The translations under genes were made by a program, and so were the position numbers. Shown here piece after piece: positions 61,215 to 64,000 of a stretch of DNA of 64,000 nt. The DNA lies in contig NZ_CP095376.1 in the NCBI RefSeq assembly GCF_023008405.1, forward strand, positions 2,628,001 to 2,692,000, written 5' to 3'. The number at the start of each line of letters is the position of its first letter. The first letter of the stretch is position 1. The stretch is from Amycolatopsis sp. FBCC-B4732 (GTDB taxonomy: Bacteria > Actinomycetota > Actinomycetes > Mycobacteriales > Pseudonocardiaceae). The notes beneath the pieces were generated by a model. It was given only the letters and a program-made list of their open reading frames with translations. It did no database searches and was not told where the DNA came from.

Positions 61215-62710
61215 TCAGTAGAACCGGCGCAGGGCCGGCCACGCCGTCGACCACGGCTCGGTCAGGGTGCTGCACAGCGAGAGCACGACGCCGTTCTCGT
61301 CGTTGTCCACCCCGTCGTCGGTGAAGTGCTTGGCCACCGGGCGGCAGCCGGTGATCAGCCGTGACGCGGGCGAACCGCGTTCGAAGCCGCCGACGAGCAG
61401 CACCGGCCCGACCAGCCGGTCCGGCGGCGGCCCCCAGTCCGCGTAGGACATGTGCGGGGAGTACGGCTGCGGCAGCCCCAGTCCGGGACCGTAGTGTTCG
61501 AGGGCCCCGGCTTCCCCGTAGTTCCCGGTGACGATCACCGCCGTGTCCCGCTCGGCGGCCGGGATCCGCTGCCACGCGACCGCCACGCTGTTCGCGAAAC
61601 CCGGCCAGCCGACCTGCTCGCCGGGTTCCTTGTTCAGCGCCAGCAGGACGCCGTTCAACGCCGGCGGCGGCACCACCGGGAGTCCGATGAGGACGGACAC
61701 CACCACGCACACCGCGGCGGCCGCGCCGGTGAGCACGCGCCGGGTCACCCGGCCTTGCCCCAGCCACCGCAGCACCGGCTCCGCGCCGAGCGCGACCAGC
61801 GGCAGCAGCAACGGAATGGAGTAGTACGGCTTCCCGCCCGCCGCCAGCAGTTCGAGGCAGACCACGGGGTAGGCGATCGTGAGGGCGCGGGCCCAGCGCA
61901 GCGCGGGGTCGCGCCACGGCCGGAGGAGGCCGGCGACCCAGACCGGCACCAGCACCGGCGACAGCAGGACCAGCTGCATCGGCACGAACAGCACGCGGTT
62001 CTCGGCGCCTCCGTCCGCGCTGATCCCGCCGGCGACGGTCAGCATCGGCCAGCCGTGCGCGGCCTGCCAGGCGACGACGGGCGCGGCGAGCACGACGGCG
62101 ATCCCGATCCCGGCCGCGAGCCACCGGGTCCGGAACACCCGGCGCGGCCCGGCGACGGCCGCGCCGGCACCGAGCCCGGAGAGCAGGAGCAGCACCAGCC
62201 ACTTGTTCGCCAGACCGAGCCCGGCGGCGGTGCCGACCGCGAGCCACCACCGGCCGTCGCCGGTGCGCAGCAGCTTCACGCCGGACAGCGCGATCAGCGA
62301 CCACAGCAGCAGGTCCGCGGAGTTGGTGGCCAGCATGTGCGACACGACCAGGACGTACGACGACAACGCCGTGGCGAGCGCGGTGAACAGCTGGACCCCG
62401 CGGCCGCCGCCGAACTCGCGGGCGAGGAGCGCGGCCACGACGACGGTCGCCACGCCCAGCAGGGTCGCGACCACCCGGAGACCGGTGGGCGTCTCGCCGA
62501 ACAACGCGGTCGACGCGCGGGCGAGCCACGGCGTGATCGGCGGGTTGTCGACGTACCCCCAGTCCGGGCGGCGGCCCGCCGCGACGAAGTACAGCTCGTC
62601 GCGGTGGAAGCCGTACCGGCCGGACAGCACGGTCAAGACGACCGCCTGGACGGCGACGACGATCCCACCGGCAGCGCGGCGAACCGCGGCAGCTCCCGAC
62701 CGGCCCCCAT
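61215..62710 (-). CDS. GT39-type membrane glycosyltransferase (ArnT/PMT-like), probable N-terminal frameshift
   Basis: The main frame 61215-62636 (473 codons) begins TVLSGRYGFHRDELYFVAAG, the conserved first loop of ArnT-like enzymes with the catalytic Asp region, and has about eleven further membrane helices. No ATG or GTG precedes the first helix in that frame. A well-placed ATG at 62710 (GGGGAGG upstream) reads GAGRELPRFAALPVG in the other frame. One extra G in the GGTGGGATC run (about 62664) would join it to IVVAVQAVVLTVLSG, completing helix 1. So a one-base loss, real or a sequence error, is likely. It should move a sugar from a polyprenyl phosphate donor. Confidence 0.82.
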
Positions 62711-62750
62711 GGCAGCCTCCCCTCGGCGTGCCGGGATCGTACGCCGGAGA

Positions 62751-64000
62751 TCACGCGGCCGGGAGCGCTCCGACGTACTCGGCTCCGGCGTCCGCGACCA
62801 GCTCGGTCAGGGTCTGCGCGCGGCGGATCGGCGTGAAGCGGACCCCGCCGTGCTCGGACACCGTGAAGCCGTGCACGGCCGGGCGGGGGAGCGTGTTGTA
62901 GGCGTAGTGCGCGCCGAAGTAGTACGCGCCGGTGTCGTGGGCGACGACCAGGTCGCCGGGTTCGAGCAGCGGCAGCGGCCGTTCGCGCGCCAGGAGGTCG
63001 CCCGCGAAGCACAACGGCCCGGCGACGTCCTGCGGCACCCCGGGGCCGGTCTTGGGCGTGCCGTCGGGGTGGTGCGCGGTCAGCCGCAGCGGCCAGTGCT
63101 CCGGCTGGAGCACCGTGCGCGCCGCCACCTGCGCGCCGGCGTGCGTCACGGCGATGGGCCGCCCGCTCGCGACCTTCGTGTACTCGACGGCGCTGACCAG
63201 GAACCCGCTCTTCGCCAGCAGGGACCGGCCGAACTCGGTGACGAAGCCGTAGCGCCCGTCGGCGAGGGCCGGGACCCGCGCCAGCAGCGTCGAGACGTAA
63301 TCGGCGTAGGTCGGCCCCGGTTCGTCGGAGGTGAAGTTCACCGGCAGCCCGCCGCCGAGGTCGAGGCTGGTGACCTGCCGGAACCCGGCCCGGTCGTTGA
63401 TCTCTTCGGCCAGCGCGTGCACGGCGGCCACGCCCTCGGCCATCAGCTCGGGCGGGCAGCCCTGCGAGCCGACGTGGACGTGCAGCCGCGTCAGCCACGG
63501 GCGCGCGGCGAACGCCTCTTCGATGCGGGCCCGGTTCTCCCGCAGGGGGATGCCGAACTTCGACGTCGAGGTCGCGGTGCTGGTGTCGCCGATCCGGCCC
63601 GCGCCGACCTGCGGGTTGATCCGCAGGCCGAGGACAGAGCGCGGCCCGGTGCCGACCAGGGTGTCGAGCCGGGCCAGCTCCTGGAAGTTGTCCGCGTTGA
63701 CCGCGGTGCCTTCGGCGAGGGCGTGCGCGAGCTCGGCGGTGGTCTTGGCGGGGGAGTCGAGGACCAGCCGGCGGCCGCGGATCCCGGCGGCTTCGGCGAC
63801 CGCCGTCTCGCCGGGGCTCGCGACCTCGGCGTCGACCCCGAGGTCACCGAGGTAGCGCAGCAGTGGCGCGAGGCCGCACGCCTTGGCGGCGACCGTGTGC
63901 TGGACGCGGCCGAGGGGCGCGAAGGCCTTCGTCAGGTCTTCGACGGCTTCGCGGATCCCGGCGAGGTCGACGAACCCGGCCATCGGGTCGACGAGGCGGT
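62751..64000 (-). CDS. PLP-dependent decarboxylase, diaminopimelate/ornithine decarboxylase (group IV) type, 5' end off the window
   Basis: About 415 residues visible. TVAAKACG carries the PLP Lys, HVHVGSQ the stacking His, LDLGGGLPV and EFGRSL the phosphate-binding parts, and CFAGDLL the second-subunit Cys-Asp pair; YYFGAHYAYN ends the fold. Motifs are those of LysA/ODC-like enzymes, though the divergence suggests a secondary-metabolism or polyamine-type substrate. The frame stays open to the right edge; an ATG at 63983 exists, but the N-terminus would be unusually short, so the start is probably beyond base 64000. Confidence 0.88.
   Translation of the reverse strand, partial: RLVDPMAGFVDLAGIREAVEDLTKAFAPLGRVQHTVAAKACGLAPLLRYLGDLGVDAEVASPGETAVAEAAGIRGRRLVLDSPAKTTAELAHALAEGTAVNADNFQELARLDTLVGTGPRSVLGLRINPQVGAGRIGDTSTATSTSKFGIPLRENRARIEEAFAARPWLTRLHVHVGSQGCPPELMAEGVAAVHALAEEINDRAGFRQVTSLDLGGGLPVNFTSDEPGPTYADYVSTLLARVPALADGRYGFVTEFGRSLLAKSGFLVSAVEYTKVASGRPIAVTHAGAQVAARTVLQPEHWPLRLTAHHPDGTPKTGPGVPQDVAGPLCFAGDLLARERPLPLLEPGDLVVAHDTGAYYFGAHYAYNTLPRPAVHGFTVSEHGGVRFTPIRRAQTLTELVADAGAEYVGALPAA

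Overview
The window is high-GC DNA (roughly 70% or more by eye) with GTG starts, tightly packed genes and many divergent regulator/target pairs. This and the accessory type VII secretion (ESX) genes point to a mycelial actinomycete of the Pseudonocardiaceae, most likely Amycolatopsis or a relative. That placement is an inference, since no rRNA or other marker gene is present. No tRNA, rRNA, CRISPR array, transposase or integrase was recognised.

Layout. 1-860: headless polyketide-synthase fragment running off the left edge, abutting an SDR gene with a divergent MarR regulator. 2040-5456: two regulator/SDR modules (XRE with SDR, TetR with SDR). 5474-9825: unknown membrane protein, a YtrA-type GntR/ABC transporter operon, an alpha/beta hydrolase and a frameshifted gene. 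9872-12937: FAD monooxygenase, membrane protein and TetR behind a long palindrome. 12940-18703: a 1526-residue WXG/RHS polymorphic toxin ending in a CD38-like NAD-cyclase domain with no visible immunity gene, followed by a DUF2235 lipase-like gene. 18837-28229: small-molecule oxidoreductases, LysR, GlxA and CGNR-type regulators, a degenerate inositol-phosphatase homologue, a DUF6461 protein and two gene remnants. 28381-35733: an AhpD-like gene behind an ECF41-like promoter, an MFS/aldehyde dehydrogenase operon, a SARP-NTPase regulator and a DipZ-type thiol-redox protein. 35860-41757: TetR and MarR regulators with three esterase/peptidase-type hydrolases.

42906-44900: a 45-bp perfect direct repeat brackets a single lower-GC gene for an AIPR (abortive infection) protein with a nuclease-like N-terminus. 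The repeat covers the last codon, stop codon and terminator hairpin of the upstream gene, so the insertion leaves that gene and its terminator intact. This is the best candidate in the window for an undescribed system: a one-gene defence cassette with no recombinase of its own.

44901-49343: secreted PL7 alginate lyase, a secreted crystallin/I36 protein paired with an aerolysin-like secreted protein, a flavin reductase, a decayed serine hydrolase and a PanE-like reductase. 49497-53730: five-gene ESX accessory operon (EspG, helical protein, Gly-rich PPE-like, EspC-like, YbaB-like) without ATPase or membrane core. 53962-64000: GNAT, MHS transporter, SGNH esterase, secreted GH29 fucosidase, a PobA-like monooxygenase with two internal deletions, a GT39-type membrane enzyme with a likely N-terminal frameshift, and a PLP decarboxylase running off the right edge.

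Two dispersed sequence families recur: 21-nt-arm hairpins starting GTGAAGGCCAC, and a 13-bp motif GTCCACNNNGGAC that sits near or inside several broken genes. The general picture is accessory chromosome with many regulated catabolic and detoxification units and an unusual density of gene remnants.
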